53,130 bases of DNA from the NCBI GenBank assembly GCA_903845125.1, contig CAIMWS010000530.1:1-53130 (forward strand), in the 5' to 3' direction. The translations under genes and the position numbers were made by a program. A model generated the notes under the pieces. The model saw nothing but the letters and a program-made list of their open reading frames with translations. It had not been told where the DNA came from and searched no databases. The stretch is from an uncultured Verrucomicrobiota bacterium. Its GTDB lineage: Bacteria; Verrucomicrobiota; Verrucomicrobiia; Limisphaerales; UBA1319. This document shows positions 35,007 to 45,275 of the stretch, one piece after another. Numbering within the stretch: the first letter of the stretch is position 1; each line of letters opens with the position of its first letter.

Positions 35007-37154
35007 ATGATGTTTAGCATGCATGGTATAATTGACCATTTTACACGATTGGACCGGCAGGGCCGGAGCCGCAGGTTGGCTGGCATAAGCTCGCCCATCA
35101 TCCGCCAATTGGCCTGGGAATTGGCCGGCTGCCTTTGGTTTGGGATCCTCGGAGGGTTCCTTTGCGCGCCTCAGCAGGCCGGTGCGGCCCTGCCCATCAC
35201 CACCCAACGGCAGGTGGTTTTGGCCGCCATGCAGGCCCGCCCCGATGATCCGTGGCCCCGGAGCCAGGGCCACGCCATGCTGGCCTGGCCAGGCAGCCCG
35301 GAAAACCTGAAGGCATACCATGAACCAGGCGGGAGTTTCAGCCCGGCAATGGGCAGCTTTGGCATTTCGTTCTGGGTCACTGACGAAGCCGGTTCCTTGG
35401 TGGCCACGAGCGACCAATTCCCCACGAATCAAATCCAGCAAAGCTGGCGATTCGCCAATCCCCGCACCATTCCCGCCATTGCCACTGAAACACCTTATTA
35501 TCACACCACCTGGAGCGGCATCGCACCCGGGACTTGGAACCTTCAATTCCAATCCAAAACCAATGCCAATGCCAGGTATTGGCTGGTTATCCGCAGCGTA
35601 GGGCCGGCCGGCGCTCCCATACCCGCTTTGGAATGGAATGGCCGCCAATTAACCGTCAGCAGCCGGTGGGTTATTACCAGTGATCGGCCATGGACCTTGC
35701 ACGCCTTGGGCCATGAGGGTGATTCCGGATGGACCAAAAGCCAAAACCAAAACCGCCAATGGCGTGCCGCTGACGGTTGGTGTTTCGCGCGATTAAGCCT
35801 CCCCGTCTCCCCGGACGCTAAAATCCAGGTCCGAGACCTTGGCCCCATACCTCCCCCATCCTTGGTTTTATCCACGGTGCTGCCCCGGCTGGAATTATCG
35901 TTGCCGGATGAACGGTTTGCCGCCTGCCTGAATGCCCAAGTCAGCCAAATACTCATGTCGTTGACAGGTCGCGAAACCCGCTCCGGCGATCCAGCGTATT
36001 TCCCGGTTTGCTCCTTGAGGGATGGCGCATACATTGTTTCCGCCCTGGCGGGCGCGGGTATGCTTGATGCGGCCAGGCAATTGGCCACGGGCTTGGTGGA
36101 ACGTGACTTCTTTGGCCCCACCGGCAGCGATGCCGATGCTCCTGGTTTAGCCATTTGGGCGATCTCAGAGCTAACCTCCCGCCTGCGTGATCCCGCCTTG
36201 GATCAGCTTGTGTGGCCCAGCGTGGCTCGCAAGGCAGCCTTGATTCAGGAGATGCAATCCGCCACCTGGCCGATTTTCAAACGGGCCGGATCACCAGTTT
36301 TTCCCAAGCATGCCCGCCGCCCAGATATTGAGCTGGTATGCGAACCATCGGATGGCCGATCAATCATGGGGAAAGTGGAGTGGAAGCGCCCCGTGCTTTA
36401 CAACAATAGCGTAGCGTATCTGGGATACCTCCGCGCTGCTGAAATGGCATTCCGGGTTGGTGATCCTTTAAGCGCGCAAAACTGGCGCAACCTGGCCGCC
36501 GAATTACGCCAGGGCTGGCAGGCCGGAATACAAATGCCTGCGGCCATTGAACCCCGCACCTACACCTTTTCCCTCTGGCCAGCCGGAATTCCAGCCAACC
36601 TGGACTCTTTTGTTTACAATTTACAGAGCCGCTGGACCCAGGCCCGTGATGCGCAAGGGAAGTTTCGGGCCCATCCTTTTTGGCCTTCGATGGACCTGGC
36701 AGAAACCCATCAGTGGCTGCTCTTGGGCCGCCCCCAGTTTGCCATGTCCACCGTGGAGTGGTTTTGGAAGAATCAAGCTTCTCCTGGTCTCTACACTTGG
36801 TGGGAAGGTGATGGAGAAGACGATGTATTTCCCTTTTGGCAACGCTGCCGCGGCTGGGTCAAACCCGACTTGATCACCCCTCATTATGGAGTTGCCGCCC
36901 AGATGGTCCTGCTGCAATTGGACATCCTCGCTTATGTGGATGAAAGGGGGCCGGAACCGGTATTGGTTGTCGGCGCTGGCATTCCCACTCAGTGGATTGA
37001 AAAACCGCTTCGAGTTCGCGGCCTGGCCACCCGCGCCGGTTTGGTGGAGTGGGCTTGGGCCAATGGCGTAATGAAAGTCAACATCCTTGGCAAACGCCTT
37101 CCGGTTCGTTTAGGAGCCAATTTCCCCCCGAACGCCACGATACGGCTGTTTTAG
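35007..37154 (+). CDS. Secreted protein, six-hairpin glycosidase-like
   Basis: 715 residues from the ATG at 35007, preceded by GAAAGGA; the frame is open to 34956. The N-terminus has a charged region, then a hydrophobic segment 'LAGCLWFGILGGFLCAP' acting as signal or anchor. Residues ~70-300 are beta-rich, Trp- and Asn-rich. From ~300, 'ERFAACLNAQVSQILMSLTG', 'FPVCSLRDGAYIVSALAGAG' and 'VAYLGYLRAAEMAFRVGDPL' look like the inner helices of an (alpha/alpha)6 barrel, ending in 'LITPHYGVAAQMVLLQLD'. The RDGAY motif resembles glucoamylase/trehalase-type enzymes, with Asp a candidate catalytic residue. Substrate unknown; family assignment tentative. Its stop overlaps the convergent STAS gene by 4 nt. 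Confidence 0.75.
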   Translation: MMFSMHGIIDHFTRLDRQGRSRRLAGISSPIIRQLAWELAGCLWFGILGGFLCAPQQAGAALPITTQRQVVLAAMQARPDDPWPRSQGHAMLAWPGSPENLKAYHEPGGSFSPAMGSFGISFWVTDEAGSLVATSDQFPTNQIQQSWRFANPRTIPAIATETPYYHTTWSGIAPGTWNLQFQSKTNANARYWLVIRSVGPAGAPIPALEWNGRQLTVSSRWVITSDRPWTLHALGHEGDSGWTKSQNQNRQWRAADGWCFARLSLPVSPDAKIQVRDLGPIPPPSLVLSTVLPRLELSLPDERFAACLNAQVSQILMSLTGRETRSGDPAYFPVCSLRDGAYIVSALAGAGMLDAARQLATGLVERDFFGPTGSDADAPGLAIWAISELTSRLRDPALDQLVWPSVARKAALIQEMQSATWPIFKRAGSPVFPKHARRPDIELVCEPSDGRSIMGKVEWKRPVLYNNSVAYLGYLRAAEMAFRVGDPLSAQNWRNLAAELRQGWQAGIQMPAAIEPRTYTFSLWPAGIPANLDSFVYNLQSRWTQARDAQGKFRAHPFWPSMDLAETHQWLLLGRPQFAMSTVEWFWKNQASPGLYTWWEGDGEDDVFPFWQRCRGWVKPDLITPHYGVAAQMVLLQLDILAYVDERGPEPVLVVGAGIPTQWIEKPLRVRGLATRAGLVEWAWANGVMKVNILGKRLPVRLGANFPPNATIRLF

Positions 37155-37690
37155 CCCTTCAAGCTGCCATCGGACGGGAGATTTCCATCTTTTGCGGACT
37201 TAAGCTCTTCCTCCAGATAGGCCACCACATCCTTCAGTTTAATGATATTCTGGGGATTCAAGGACATCAACGTTCGGTGAGCCTCCAGGCTGGTTTCCGC
37301 CACTTGGAGCATTCCGGGAGTTTGGTTCTCCTTGGCGGTATATTCCGCCAAGGGTGGAGCACCTTGCACCATTTGGAAAAGGTAACTCACGCCCATATTG
37401 TCCAACAAATCGATGATCCTGCTATTGGGATTCATTAAGCGCAGAGAAGGCGCTCCAGGCACGGTCTGGCTCAAGCGCAAACTAAATCCGGCCAAAATCC
37501 CCAGAAAGGTGCTGTCCATCATCATGCAATCGGTCAAATCCAGCACATAAGTGGACACAGCCTTTTCCTTGAGGTGATTCAGAATGGACTTGAAATGAAC
37601 GCTGGCCGCAGCATTAGCCCAACCGATTATTTTCAGATAGGCCAGGGTCGGTTCGACGGCAACCAAAATGCGTGCGGGAGTGATGCTCAT
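37151..37690 (-). CDS. STAS-domain protein (anti-sigma factor antagonist-like)
   Basis: 179 residues. The N-terminal ~110 form a STAS domain: 'AYLKIIGWANAAASVHF', 'STYVLDLTDCMMMDSTFLG' with the conserved Ser after Asp that is the usual phosphorylation site, and 'LDNMGVSYLFQMV'. A ~60-residue helical tail follows ('EAHRTLMSLNPQNIIKLKD', 'VVAYLEEELKSA'), an extension beyond classical SpoIIAA. It is a candidate partner for a PP2C phosphatase such as the one at 20874-22418. Monocistronic; no anti-sigma kinase nearby. Confidence 0.85.
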   Translation of the reverse strand: MSITPARILVAVEPTLAYLKIIGWANAAASVHFKSILNHLKEKAVSTYVLDLTDCMMMDSTFLGILAGFSLRLSQTVPGAPSLRLMNPNSRIIDLLDNMGVSYLFQMVQGAPPLAEYTAKENQTPGMLQVAETSLEAHRTLMSLNPQNIIKLKDVVAYLEEELKSAKDGNLPSDGSLKG

Positions 37691-37773
37691 TTTACATTAC
37701 CTGTGACTTAATATGTAACTATCTGACTGGTTCGTCAAGAAACTGACCGGTGGAACCGAAGATTTGGACCGGG

Positions 37774-38928
37774 CTAACAAGCTCCGCCAGCGATGCCGCC
37801 TCCGACAATTTGCACCAGTGTTTGTTGCATCACCAACGCCTCATCCAAATTGCTGAAAATCAACTGCCGGTTGCATTTCAACAAACTTTCCATCGCCTGG
37901 ATTAACTCCGCGATGGAATACCGCCGGGTTTGAGGCAAAGCCCTGAAAATAACATACGGATGCCCGGAAAGCGGATTAAGGCGTTTATCTTCAGGGAATA
38001 AATCTGCCGGCATACGCTCCAATTGCGCCTTGAATCGATTATAGTCGCTCTCTGCTTTAAGGAATCCCGCTCGCTGACATTCTTTTAAAGCCAGCAAAAC
38101 CCGGATTTTTGAAATGAGCCCATACAATAAGCCGATCGAAGATTTGCTGGAGTCGAATTTCAACTCCCAAAAGGACTCATCCAAAGCCCGCAGCAGCCTG
38201 GGTAAATCACGATCCCCCAAAGCTTCCGCCAACTCGAATGCTTTGGCTTGTTTCTGGCGGGTGGTGATCGCCTTGACGTCCGCCAACTCAATATTGGATC
38301 GCGAACCGCAATAGAGTGAAAGCTTCTCCAACTCATTGCCTAGCTGGCGCAAATTGGGCCCCACTGAAGAGACAAATTCGGCCAGTGCTTCACCGGAAAT
38401 GGTTTTGCCCTTCAGTTCAGCCTCAATCCAAGCTTCAGCTTTATGCATCCACTCCTTGTCGTCGATCGACAATTCCGAAAAATTTTCGACTTGGGCCTGC
38501 TTCTCGATTGTTTTATAGAAAGTCCGGCGCTTATCCACTTTTCCGGAACTGATTAACAATCGTACATTTCGCCATGGAAAGACTTTGATCTCTTCAGCAA
38601 AGCTGCTTAACGCTTCGGTAACTGCCTGACCTCCGGCCACCCGATCTTCACCCAGAAAATTGCAGTTCTGAAACCAAACCACCTTGGTGCCGCCGAAGAA
38701 AGGCAGGGTATCCAAAGCCTCCCGCAGGCGGCTTATGGCTTTCAAGGCTTCATTTCCGTTGCCTGCGCTGGCGTCCACGATCTCCTGATCCACGCTGCCG
38801 GATTCCTGACACCAGATGTTAAAGACTTGGCGCGCCCTTTTCTTGACGGAAAACTCGTCGTCACCCCAGATGAGCGCGAGGTTCCTGGCCACCTCGGACT
38901 TGTTGCGGACAGTCGGACTGGCAGCCAT
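37774..38928 (-). CDS. holA: DNA polymerase III subunit delta
   Basis: 384 residues from the ATG at 38928, with AAGGGG upstream. Clamp-loader delta architecture: 'NLALIWGDDEFSVKKRARQV' in domain I, 'LPFFGGTKVVWFQNCNFLG', 'VRLLISSGKVDKRRTFYKTI', domain II helix 'SSVGPNLRQLGNELEKLSLY', then domain III 'FELAEALGDRDLPRLLRALD'. The C-terminus ends in 'RQLIFSNLDEALVMQQTLVQ'. Delta opens the beta clamp in the replication clamp loader. Located 73 nt after a bifunctional-nuclease-family gene on the same strand, ~6 kb from dnaA. Confidence 0.92.
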   Translation of the reverse strand: MAASPTVRNKSEVARNLALIWGDDEFSVKKRARQVFNIWCQESGSVDQEIVDASAGNGNEALKAISRLREALDTLPFFGGTKVVWFQNCNFLGEDRVAGGQAVTEALSSFAEEIKVFPWRNVRLLISSGKVDKRRTFYKTIEKQAQVENFSELSIDDKEWMHKAEAWIEAELKGKTISGEALAEFVSSVGPNLRQLGNELEKLSLYCGSRSNIELADVKAITTRQKQAKAFELAEALGDRDLPRLLRALDESFWELKFDSSKSSIGLLYGLISKIRVLLALKECQRAGFLKAESDYNRFKAQLERMPADLFPEDKRLNPLSGHPYVIFRALPQTRRYSIAELIQAMESLLKCNRQLIFSNLDEALVMQQTLVQIVGGGIAGGAC

Positions 38929-39001
38929 CAGGCCCCTTGCTTTCTGGGGAGGATTATCCGCCCCCCATCCTCCAAGCCCGCCCTGATGGAAGCTTTAGTT
39001 T

Positions 39002-39457
39002 TCATTCAGGTTGAGTTCCCCCTTCCTGGTTGATCCGCTCCAACAATTCGGACATATCCTCAACTTGCTCAAACAAGCCTGCGGCGACAAAAATGGGCCG
39101 TTTTTGGCAGGTTGCCAACGCAATGCAATCGCTGGGGCGAGCATCGATTTCCACGATTTTCCGTCCCAATTCGTTTTGTTGCTGCAGGACCAATCGAGCA
39201 TAATAGGTGGTGGCTTTTAGCTCGGTTATCACCACTCGCTCGACAGAAATTCCAAAACCGCGAAAGATATTGGCCACCAAATCGTGCGTTAACGGACGCT
39301 CCTTTGGAGTGTCGCGTAGAAACATGCCAATCACCGCCGCCATATTATGCTCCACCTGGATGACAAAGACTTTTTGCTTGTTCCCGACAAAAATGGCCGC
39401 CCCGCTATTCGCTGGCAAAATCCCCCGTATTTCCACCGGCACCAAATCCTTCTTCAT
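39002..39457 (-). CDS. Bifunctional nuclease (BFN/DUF151) family protein
   Basis: 151 residues. BFN-domain landmarks: 'VPVEIRGILPANSGAAIFVG', 'KVFVIQVEHNMAAVIGMFL', 'RPLTHDLVANIFRGFGISVE' and 'IDARPSDCIALATCQKRPIF'. Plant and some bacterial members have nuclease activity, but for most bacterial homologues the role is unproven. A UVR-like tail is absent; the protein ends with a short acidic helix. Upstream of holA, probably co-transcribed. Confidence 0.9.
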   Translation of the reverse strand: MKKDLVPVEIRGILPANSGAAIFVGNKQKVFVIQVEHNMAAVIGMFLRDTPKERPLTHDLVANIFRGFGISVERVVITELKATTYYARLVLQQQNELGRKIVEIDARPSDCIALATCQKRPIFVAAGLFEQVEDMSELLERINQEGGTQPE

Positions 39458-39668
39458 AAATCCAGTCTAATCGGAACATCTAAAAAGACAAGCACATGTG
39501 CTAACCGCCCGCAGGACATCATTACCCCGGAAAACCGTGCAAACAGCGTAAATATCAACGCATCCTGATATGTTGATTTTTAATTTGCCAACCTCCTTTC
39601 CTCCCACTATATTAATCCACCTTGGCTGGCTTTTCGTTCAGCATGTGGACACTTTAAGGTAAAAGATA
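39458..39668 (+). promoter_or_regulatory. metH upstream region with promoter
   Basis: A strong sigma-70-like promoter is visible: TTGCCA at 39585-39590, 17 nt, TATATT at 39608-39613, giving a leader of ~45-50 nt. Upstream, ATCAAC (39554-39559) and GTTGAT (39572-39577) form a weak stem followed by T4. The leader is too short for a cobalamin or SAM riboswitch downstream of this promoter, and I saw no B12-box-like sequence. Confidence 0.5.
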
Positions 39669-42600
39669 ATGGGCACTGAATTAAACCAATTGAACGCGTT
39701 GGAGAAACTCCTGGCGAAGCGGATTGTGATTATCGATGGAGCCATGGGAACGATGGTGCAAAATCACCATCTGCAAGAGGCGGATTTCCGTGGCAACCGA
39801 TTTGCCGGCCACCCGCGCGACTTGAAAGGTAACAACGACTTGTTAAGTCTGACCCAGCCACAGCTGATCGAGGAAATCCATCGCGCATATCTCCTGGCTG
39901 GATCGGATATCATCGAAACCAATACTTTTAATGCCAACGCGATTTCCATGGCTGACTACGGCTTGGAATCGTGCATTTACGAATTAAACTTCCAGTCTGC
40001 GCAATTAGCCCGGCGCGCAGTGAACGGCATTTTGGAACGAAATCCCAAACGCGAGGCATGGGTTGCGGGTGCCATTGGCCCTACCAACCGAACGCTTTCG
40101 CTGGCCACCGATGTCAGTAATCCGGGCCTGCGCTCCCACACTTTCAACCAGTTCGTGGCGGTTTATACCGAACAAATCCGGGGGCTGGTTGATGGCGGGG
40201 TTGATTTGCTGCTTCTGGAAACTTGCTTTGACACGCTGGTGTTGAAAGCAAGTTTGTTTGCGATCGAGGAATACTTTGAGCAGCACCACCGGCGCCTGCC
40301 GGTCATGGTATCGGTCACCATTACCGACCAAAGTGGCCGTACCTTGTCGGGGCAGACGGTGGAAGCATTTTGGAACTCCATCAGCCATGCCAACCTGCTC
40401 AGCGTGGGGATTAATTGCGCCTTGGGCGCGAAACAAATGCGGCCGTTTATGGAGGAACTGTCGCAGTTGGTGCCCATCAACGTCAGCTGCTATCCCAATG
40501 CAGGTCTGCCCAATACTTTCGGAGGCTTTGATGAATCGCCGGAAAACATGGCGGCTGATCTGCGGGAATTTGCCGCCAACGGATGGCTGAATCTCGTGGG
40601 TGGATGCTGCGGAACAACTCCGGCCCATATCAGTGCCATAGCCCAGGCCGTTCAAGAATTTGCCCCACGACTCCCAGGCCAGCCCGCGCCGCACACCCGC
40701 TTGAGCGGGCTGGAAGCACTAACCATCCGACCCGATGCAAATTTTGTGAACATCGGTGAGCGAACCAATGTTACAGGCTCCCCTAAATTCGCCAAATTGG
40801 TGGCAGCGGGAGATTATGAGGGCGCATTGGCCATCGCCCGGCAGCAGGTGGAAAACGGCGCGCAAATCATCGATGTCAACATGGATGAAGCCTTGCTCGA
40901 TTCTGAGAAGGCCATGGTCACGTTCCTGAACCTGGTGGCCTCGGAACCAGAAATTGCGCGGGTGCCGGTCATGATTGACAGCTCAAAATGGAGTGTTATT
41001 GAAGCCGGCCTGCAATGCGTGCAGGGCAAAGCGGTTGTGAATTCCATCAGTTTAAAGGAAGGCGAGGAGGAGTTCCTCCAGCGGGCGCGCCGCATTCGCC
41101 GCTACGGGGCCGCCATCGTGGTGATGGCGTTCGACGAAAAAGGCCAGGCGGATACGATGGAGCGCAAGGTGCAGGTTTGTACGCGTGCCTATGAATTGTT
41201 GACCCAAAAGGCCGGGGTTCCCCCCCAGGATATCATATTTGATCCCAACGTGCTGACGATCGGCACCGGGATCGAAGAACACAACGCTTACGCGCTTAAT
41301 TTCATCGAAGGGTTGCGCCGGATCAAAGCTACTTTGCCCTATTGCAAAGTCAGCGGCGGCATCAGCAATTTATCGTTTTCCTTCCGGGGCAATAATGTGG
41401 TGCGGGAAGCCATGCACTCGGCCTTCTTATACCATGCCGTGCAAGCGGGCTTGGATATGGGCATTGTCAATCCAGGGCAACTGGCCGTTTATGAGGAAGT
41501 GCCCCGGGAACTGCTGCAACTGGTCGAAGATGTGATATTGAACCGCCGTGATGACGCCACGGAGCGTTTGATAAAATTTGCTGAGGCGATCAAGAAAACC
41601 AGCGTGGAAGAGACTACCATGGCAGCTGGGGCTTGGCGGCAGGAACCGGTGGAAGAACGGCTGTCCCACGCATTGATCAAAGGCATCGCCGATTTTCTGG
41701 AGCCCGATCTGGAGGAAGCCCGCGCCAAATACCCCCGGCCTTTGTCCATTATTGAAGGTCCATTGATGTCCGGCATGAATACCGTCGGCAACCTTTTTGG
41801 AGCCGGCAAAATGTTTCTGCCGCAAGTGGTAAAAAGTGCGCGCGTCATGAAAAAGGCGGTAGCCCTGCTGTTGCCTTTCATGGAAAATGAAAAACAATCT
41901 TCCGGCAACCGCCCGCCACAAGGCAAAATCCTCATGGCCACGGTCAAAGGAGATGTCCACGACATTGGGAAAAACATCGTAGGGGTGGTCCTGAGCTGCA
42001 ACAATTACGAGGTCATCGATTTGGGCGTCATGGTTTCGGCCGAAAAAATCCTGCAGACCGCCCGCGAACGCCAGGTGGACATGATCGGCCTCAGCGGCTT
42101 GATTACGCCATCCCTGGAGGAAATGTCCCATGTGGCCCGGGAGATGACCCGCGAAGGATTTTCCATACCGCTGCTGATTGGGGGCGCAACCACCAGCAAA
42201 GCACATACGGCAGTCAAGATTGCGCCGCTCTACCGCCAACCAGTAATCCACGTTGTAGACGCCTCCAAAGCAGTTGGGGTGGTCAACCAGCTATTGAACC
42301 CCCAGTTGAGGCCCGGTTTTGCAGAAGAAAACTGGCAGCAGCAGGAACAGCTTCGCCTGGAATATCAACAAAAGCAAAACCTGGTGAAATTGCTCCCCCT
42401 GGCAGAAGCTCGAAAACGTTCCACACCCATCCAATGGACCCCAGAGCAGGTGGCCAAGCCCCGGTTCACCGGCGTGCGCATTCTAACCGAAGTGCCCCTG
42501 GATACACTGGCGCCTTTCATTGATTGGTCACCATTTTTTCACACGTGGGAAATCCGCGGTCGTTACCCATCCATTTTGAACGATCCCCAGGCAGGTGTCC

Positions 42601-43394
42601 GGGCCCGGGAATTATTTACTGATGCCAGCCGGTTGCTGGCCGCGTTGATTCAAAACCGTTCACTCACGGCCAAGGCAGTTTACGGCTTTTTCCCGGCCAA
42701 CCGGGAAGGCGATGATGTAATCCTGTATCGCGATGAAAACCGGCAGGAGGTCTTGACTCGTTTTCATTTTTTGCGGCAGCAAATGTCGAAGCCTGCGGGC
42801 CAGTTCAACCATTGTCTGGCTGATTTCATTGCGCCTTCGACTGGCGGTGCGTCCACGGCTCTTTCCGATTATCTCGGCGCCTTTGCCGTAACTGCCGGCC
42901 ATGGAGTTGAGGCTCTATGCCGCCAATACGAACAAGACCACGACGATTACAACTCGATCATGATCAAGGCGCTGGCTGACCGCCTGGCTGAAGCTATGGC
43001 TGAGTGGATTCACCAACAAGCCCGCGTGGACTGGGGCTTCGGGGAAAGTGAAAACCTTTCCCATGAAGACCTGATCCGCGAAAAATACCGTGGTATCCGG
43101 CCGGCGGCCGGTTATCCAGCCTGCCCGGACCATTCGGAAAAGCAGACCTTGTGGAAACTGCTCAACGTCGAACCCAACATCGGGGTAAGCCTGACTGAGA
43201 ATTGCGCCATGTGGCCCGCCAGCAGTGTGAGTGGTTTGTTATTCGCCCACCCTGAGGCCAAGTACTTCGCCGTGGGGAAAATCGGCCGGGACCAAATCCT
43301 CGATTACCAAGCCCGCAAGCAAATCGACTTGAAAACCATCGAGCGCTGGCTGGCACCCTATTTGGACTATGATCCCAACCGGGCAACCGCTTAA
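39669..43394 (+). CDS. metH: Cobalamin-dependent methionine synthase
   Basis: 1241 residues, full length. Homocysteine-binding domain first ('[20 protein letters not shown]', zinc cysteines in '[12 protein letters not shown]' near 312), then the pterin-binding domain ('[20 protein letters not shown]'), the B12 cap and Rossmann domains with '[11 protein letters not shown]' (D762-G767, His764 as lower cobalt ligand), and the C-terminal SAM-binding reactivation domain ('[20 protein letters not shown]'). It transfers methyl from methyl-tetrahydrofolate to homocysteine. GTG/TTG alternatives are unnecessary; ATG 39669 matches the family. It converges on the dehydratase gene with a 5-nt gap. Confidence 0.97.
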   Translation: MGTELNQLNALEKLLAKRIVIIDGAMGTMVQNHHLQEADFRGNRFAGHPRDLKGNNDLLSLTQPQLIEEIHRAYLLAGSDIIETNTFNANAISMADYGLESCIYELNFQSAQLARRAVNGILERNPKREAWVAGAIGPTNRTLSLATDVSNPGLRSHTFNQFVAVYTEQIRGLVDGGVDLLLLETCFDTLVLKASLFAIEEYFEQHHRRLPVMVSVTITDQSGRTLSGQTVEAFWNSISHANLLSVGINCALGAKQMRPFMEELSQLVPINVSCYPNAGLPNTFGGFDESPENMAADLREFAANGWLNLVGGCCGTTPAHISAIAQAVQEFAPRLPGQPAPHTRLSGLEALTIRPDANFVNIGERTNVTGSPKFAKLVAAGDYEGALAIARQQVENGAQIIDVNMDEALLDSEKAMVTFLNLVASEPEIARVPVMIDSSKWSVIEAGLQCVQGKAVVNSISLKEGEEEFLQRARRIRRYGAAIVVMAFDEKGQADTMERKVQVCTRAYELLTQKAGVPPQDIIFDPNVLTIGTGIEEHNAYALNFIEGLRRIKATLPYCKVSGGISNLSFSFRGNNVVREAMHSAFLYHAVQAGLDMGIVNPGQLAVYEEVPRELLQLVEDVILNRRDDATERLIKFAEAIKKTSVEETTMAAGAWRQEPVEERLSHALIKGIADFLEPDLEEARAKYPRPLSIIEGPLMSGMNTVGNLFGAGKMFLPQVVKSARVMKKAVALLLPFMENEKQSSGNRPPQGKILMATVKGDVHDIGKNIVGVVLSCNNYEVIDLGVMVSAEKILQTARERQVDMIGLSGLITPSLEEMSHVAREMTREGFSIPLLIGGATTSKAHTAVKIAPLYRQPVIHVVDASKAVGVVNQLLNPQLRPGFAEENWQQQEQLRLEYQQKQNLVKLLPLAEARKRSTPIQWTPEQVAKPRFTGVRILTEVPLDTLAPFIDWSPFFHTWEIRGRYPSILNDPQAGVRARELFTDASRLLAALIQNRSLTAKAVYGFFPANREGDDVILYRDENRQEVLTRFHFLRQQMSKPAGQFNHCLADFIAPSTGGASTALSDYLGAFAVTAGHGVEALCRQYEQDHDDYNSIMIKALADRLAEAMAEWIHQQARVDWGFGESENLSHEDLIREKYRGIRPAAGYPACPDHSEKQTLWKLLNVEPNIGVSLTENCAMWPASSVSGLLFAHPEAKYFAVGKIGRDQILDYQARKQIDLKTIERWLAPYLDYDPNRATA

Positions 43395-43399
43395 ATCAC

Positions 43400-44770
43400 T
43401 CAGGCGATAAACGTCCTGGGATCAGTGATTTTCCCAGTCAAAGCACTGGCGGCAACCGTTGCCGGAGAGGCCAGAAAAACTTGGGAATCCTTATGTCCCA
43501 TGCGGCCGGGGAAATTACGGTTGGTTGCACTGATGCATTTGAGCGGTTGATTCATCCGGCCAAAAGTATCGACGGGCCCGCCCAGGCACGCGGCACACCC
43601 CGCATTCTCTGTCATTTGCACGCCCGCATCCTGCAGGATTTGCCACACGGTCTTGTCTCCCCACCGGATGGTTTGCAGATTGGTGGCGATCTCGGGTGTA
43701 GCCGGCACGCCAAAGGTATCGATCGCAACCCGTTTGCCGGCGAGTATTTTGGCAAACGCCAGGAAATCGCTGGTTTTGCCCCCGGTGCACGACCCCATGT
43801 AGGCGCGGTCCAATTTGACCTGTTCCATTTGCTTGGCCAGTTTGCGCTGCCCGGGATCGGGGTGACAGGCCACGGTGGGCTCCAACCGGTTCAGATCCAC
43901 CACTAAGTCCGCGATGAAGGCCTCATCCCGGTCGCGCTCTACCGGCGTGTATGCCGCACGGGTGCCATTCAAAGCACAACGCTGATCCACATATTCCTTG
44001 GTTTTTTGATCAAATTCAAAAATACCATTCTTGCCGCCTGCTTCAATGGCCATATTGGCTACGGTCATCCGGTCATCCAGGGAAAGGCTCGAAGCCCCTG
44101 GCCCATCGAACTGCATGGCCCGGTAGGTTGCCCCATCAAATCCGATCTCACCGATTATATGCAAAATGAGATCCTTGGCCATCACGCCCGGCTGCAGTTG
44201 CCCTTCGAGACGAAAATGCATGGTGGCCGGCACTTTCAGCAACAGCTTCCCGGTGCCCATGACGAATCCGGCATCGGTATTGCCGATGCCCGTGGCGAAT
44301 TCATTGAAAGCCCCCGCGGTACACGTATGGGAGTCGGTCCCAAACAGGACTTCACCCGGACGGGTATGCCCCTTTTCGGGGAGGGCGGTGTGGCAAACCC
44401 CGGCGTATTTACTGCCAAACTGGCGGCGGACCGGTCCTTTGACTGCGTCAAACACCCATTTGCCATGGGGATCATCGATAACATCGTAAAAATACCGGAG
44501 GCCCTGCTCTTGCACAAACTCCCGCAGGATATCCACATTGCGATTGCTCTTGGAATCCGCGCTAAAAATGTAGTGATCGGGGATGATCACCACCTTCTCG
44601 CGGTCCCACACTTTGGCCTGGCTGCCAAACTCACGGCGGAATACCCCGATCGTGCCGGGGCCGCACACATCGTGCGTCATCAGCACATCTGCTGAAACCC
44701 AGACATTATCGCCGGCTTGCACCGAACTTTTACCCGCTGCCCGCGCCAAAATTTTCTCTGTCAAAGTCAT
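43400..44770 (-). CDS. leuC: 3-isopropylmalate dehydratase/homoaconitase large subunit
   Basis: 456 residues from the ATG at 44770 (MTLTEKILARAAGKSSVQAG). Aconitase-superfamily large subunit with iron-sulphur cysteines in 'VLFGTDSHTCTAGAFN', 'YMGSCTGGKTSDFLAFA' and 'AGCAACLGGPVDTFG'. The N-terminal style ('MTHDVCGPGTIGVFRREFG', 'VVIIPDHYIFSADSKSNRNV') is that of the HacA/LeuC2 group rather than classical E. coli LeuC, so substrate (isopropylmalate, homoaconitate or dimethylmalate) is open. The small subunit gene leuD is not adjacent in this window, which is unusual. Confidence 0.85.
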   Translation of the reverse strand: MTLTEKILARAAGKSSVQAGDNVWVSADVLMTHDVCGPGTIGVFRREFGSQAKVWDREKVVIIPDHYIFSADSKSNRNVDILREFVQEQGLRYFYDVIDDPHGKWVFDAVKGPVRRQFGSKYAGVCHTALPEKGHTRPGEVLFGTDSHTCTAGAFNEFATGIGNTDAGFVMGTGKLLLKVPATMHFRLEGQLQPGVMAKDLILHIIGEIGFDGATYRAMQFDGPGASSLSLDDRMTVANMAIEAGGKNGIFEFDQKTKEYVDQRCALNGTRAAYTPVERDRDEAFIADLVVDLNRLEPTVACHPDPGQRKLAKQMEQVKLDRAYMGSCTGGKTSDFLAFAKILAGKRVAIDTFGVPATPEIATNLQTIRWGDKTVWQILQDAGVQMTENAGCAACLGGPVDTFGRMNQPLKCISATNRNFPGRMGHKDSQVFLASPATVAASALTGKITDPRTFIA

Positions 44771-44873
44771 AATTGGCTGAAAGCTAAACGACCTTGGAAT
44801 CCTCTGCAATACAGGAATATTTGAATCCCGGGGTGAGGCTGGGAAAACGGTTTTTCAAAATCCCGGCAATCCA

Positions 44874-44906
44874 TTGACAATGCTGAGCGCGAGACGATAT
44901 TATAAT
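44874..44906 (+). promoter_or_regulatory. Promoter of the DUF883/YqjE/YqjK-like operon
   Basis: TTGACA at 44874-44879 (perfect -35), 18 nt, TATTAT at 44898-44903; an overlapping TATAAT lies at 44901-44906 with a 21-nt spacer. It is followed by a ~40-nt leader and a GGGAGAA ribosome site. It is among the strongest sigma-70-like promoters in the window. Confidence 0.6.
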
Positions 44907-44951
44907 GTTCAGTAATAGTCAAAAACACAGTCGAAATGCGGGAGAACTCTT

Positions 44952-45272
44952 ATGGAAACCATTCCAAGCACGATGGAACCTGGTGATGAGAATACCAGGG
45001 AAAAACTGATGAATGATCTGAAGGTCGTGGCGCAGGATGCCGAGGAACTCCTCAAAGCCACCGCCACTGATCTGGGTGATCGTGCCCAGGCGGCACGGCA
45101 GCGTTTGACGGTCGCTCTCGACCGCGCCAAAGATTCCGCCTCAAAAATGCAGGATCGAGCAAAAGAGGGTTTGGTGGCCACGGATCGCTGCATCCGGGAG
45201 CATCCCTACCAAACCATAGGCGCGGCTTTTTGCCTCGGTTTGGTCCTGGGGTTGCTGGTGAGAAACAAATAA
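44952..45272 (+). CDS. DUF883 (YqjD/ElaB-like) membrane-anchored protein
   Basis: 106 residues. A long amphipathic coiled coil ('REKLMNDLKVVAQDAEELLK', 'AATDLGDRAQAARQRLTVAL') ends in the DUF883 hallmark 'IREHPYQTIGAAFCLGLVLG' plus 'LLVRNK'. This is a single C-terminal transmembrane helix preceded by the R-x-x-P-Y motif. E. coli YqjD and ElaB anchor ribosomes to the inner membrane in stationary phase; the same is only suggested here. First of three overlapping or adjacent genes matching the E. coli yqjD-yqjE-yqjK order. Confidence 0.9.
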   Translation: METIPSTMEPGDENTREKLMNDLKVVAQDAEELLKATATDLGDRAQAARQRLTVALDRAKDSASKMQDRAKEGLVATDRCIREHPYQTIGAAFCLGLVLGLLVRNK

Positions 45273-45275
45273 CCA

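Noticed and set aside
39458..39668. Cobalamin or SAM riboswitch upstream of metH
   Set aside because: The promoter placed at 39585-39613 leaves under 60 nt of leader and no B12-box or SAM-type core is visible.
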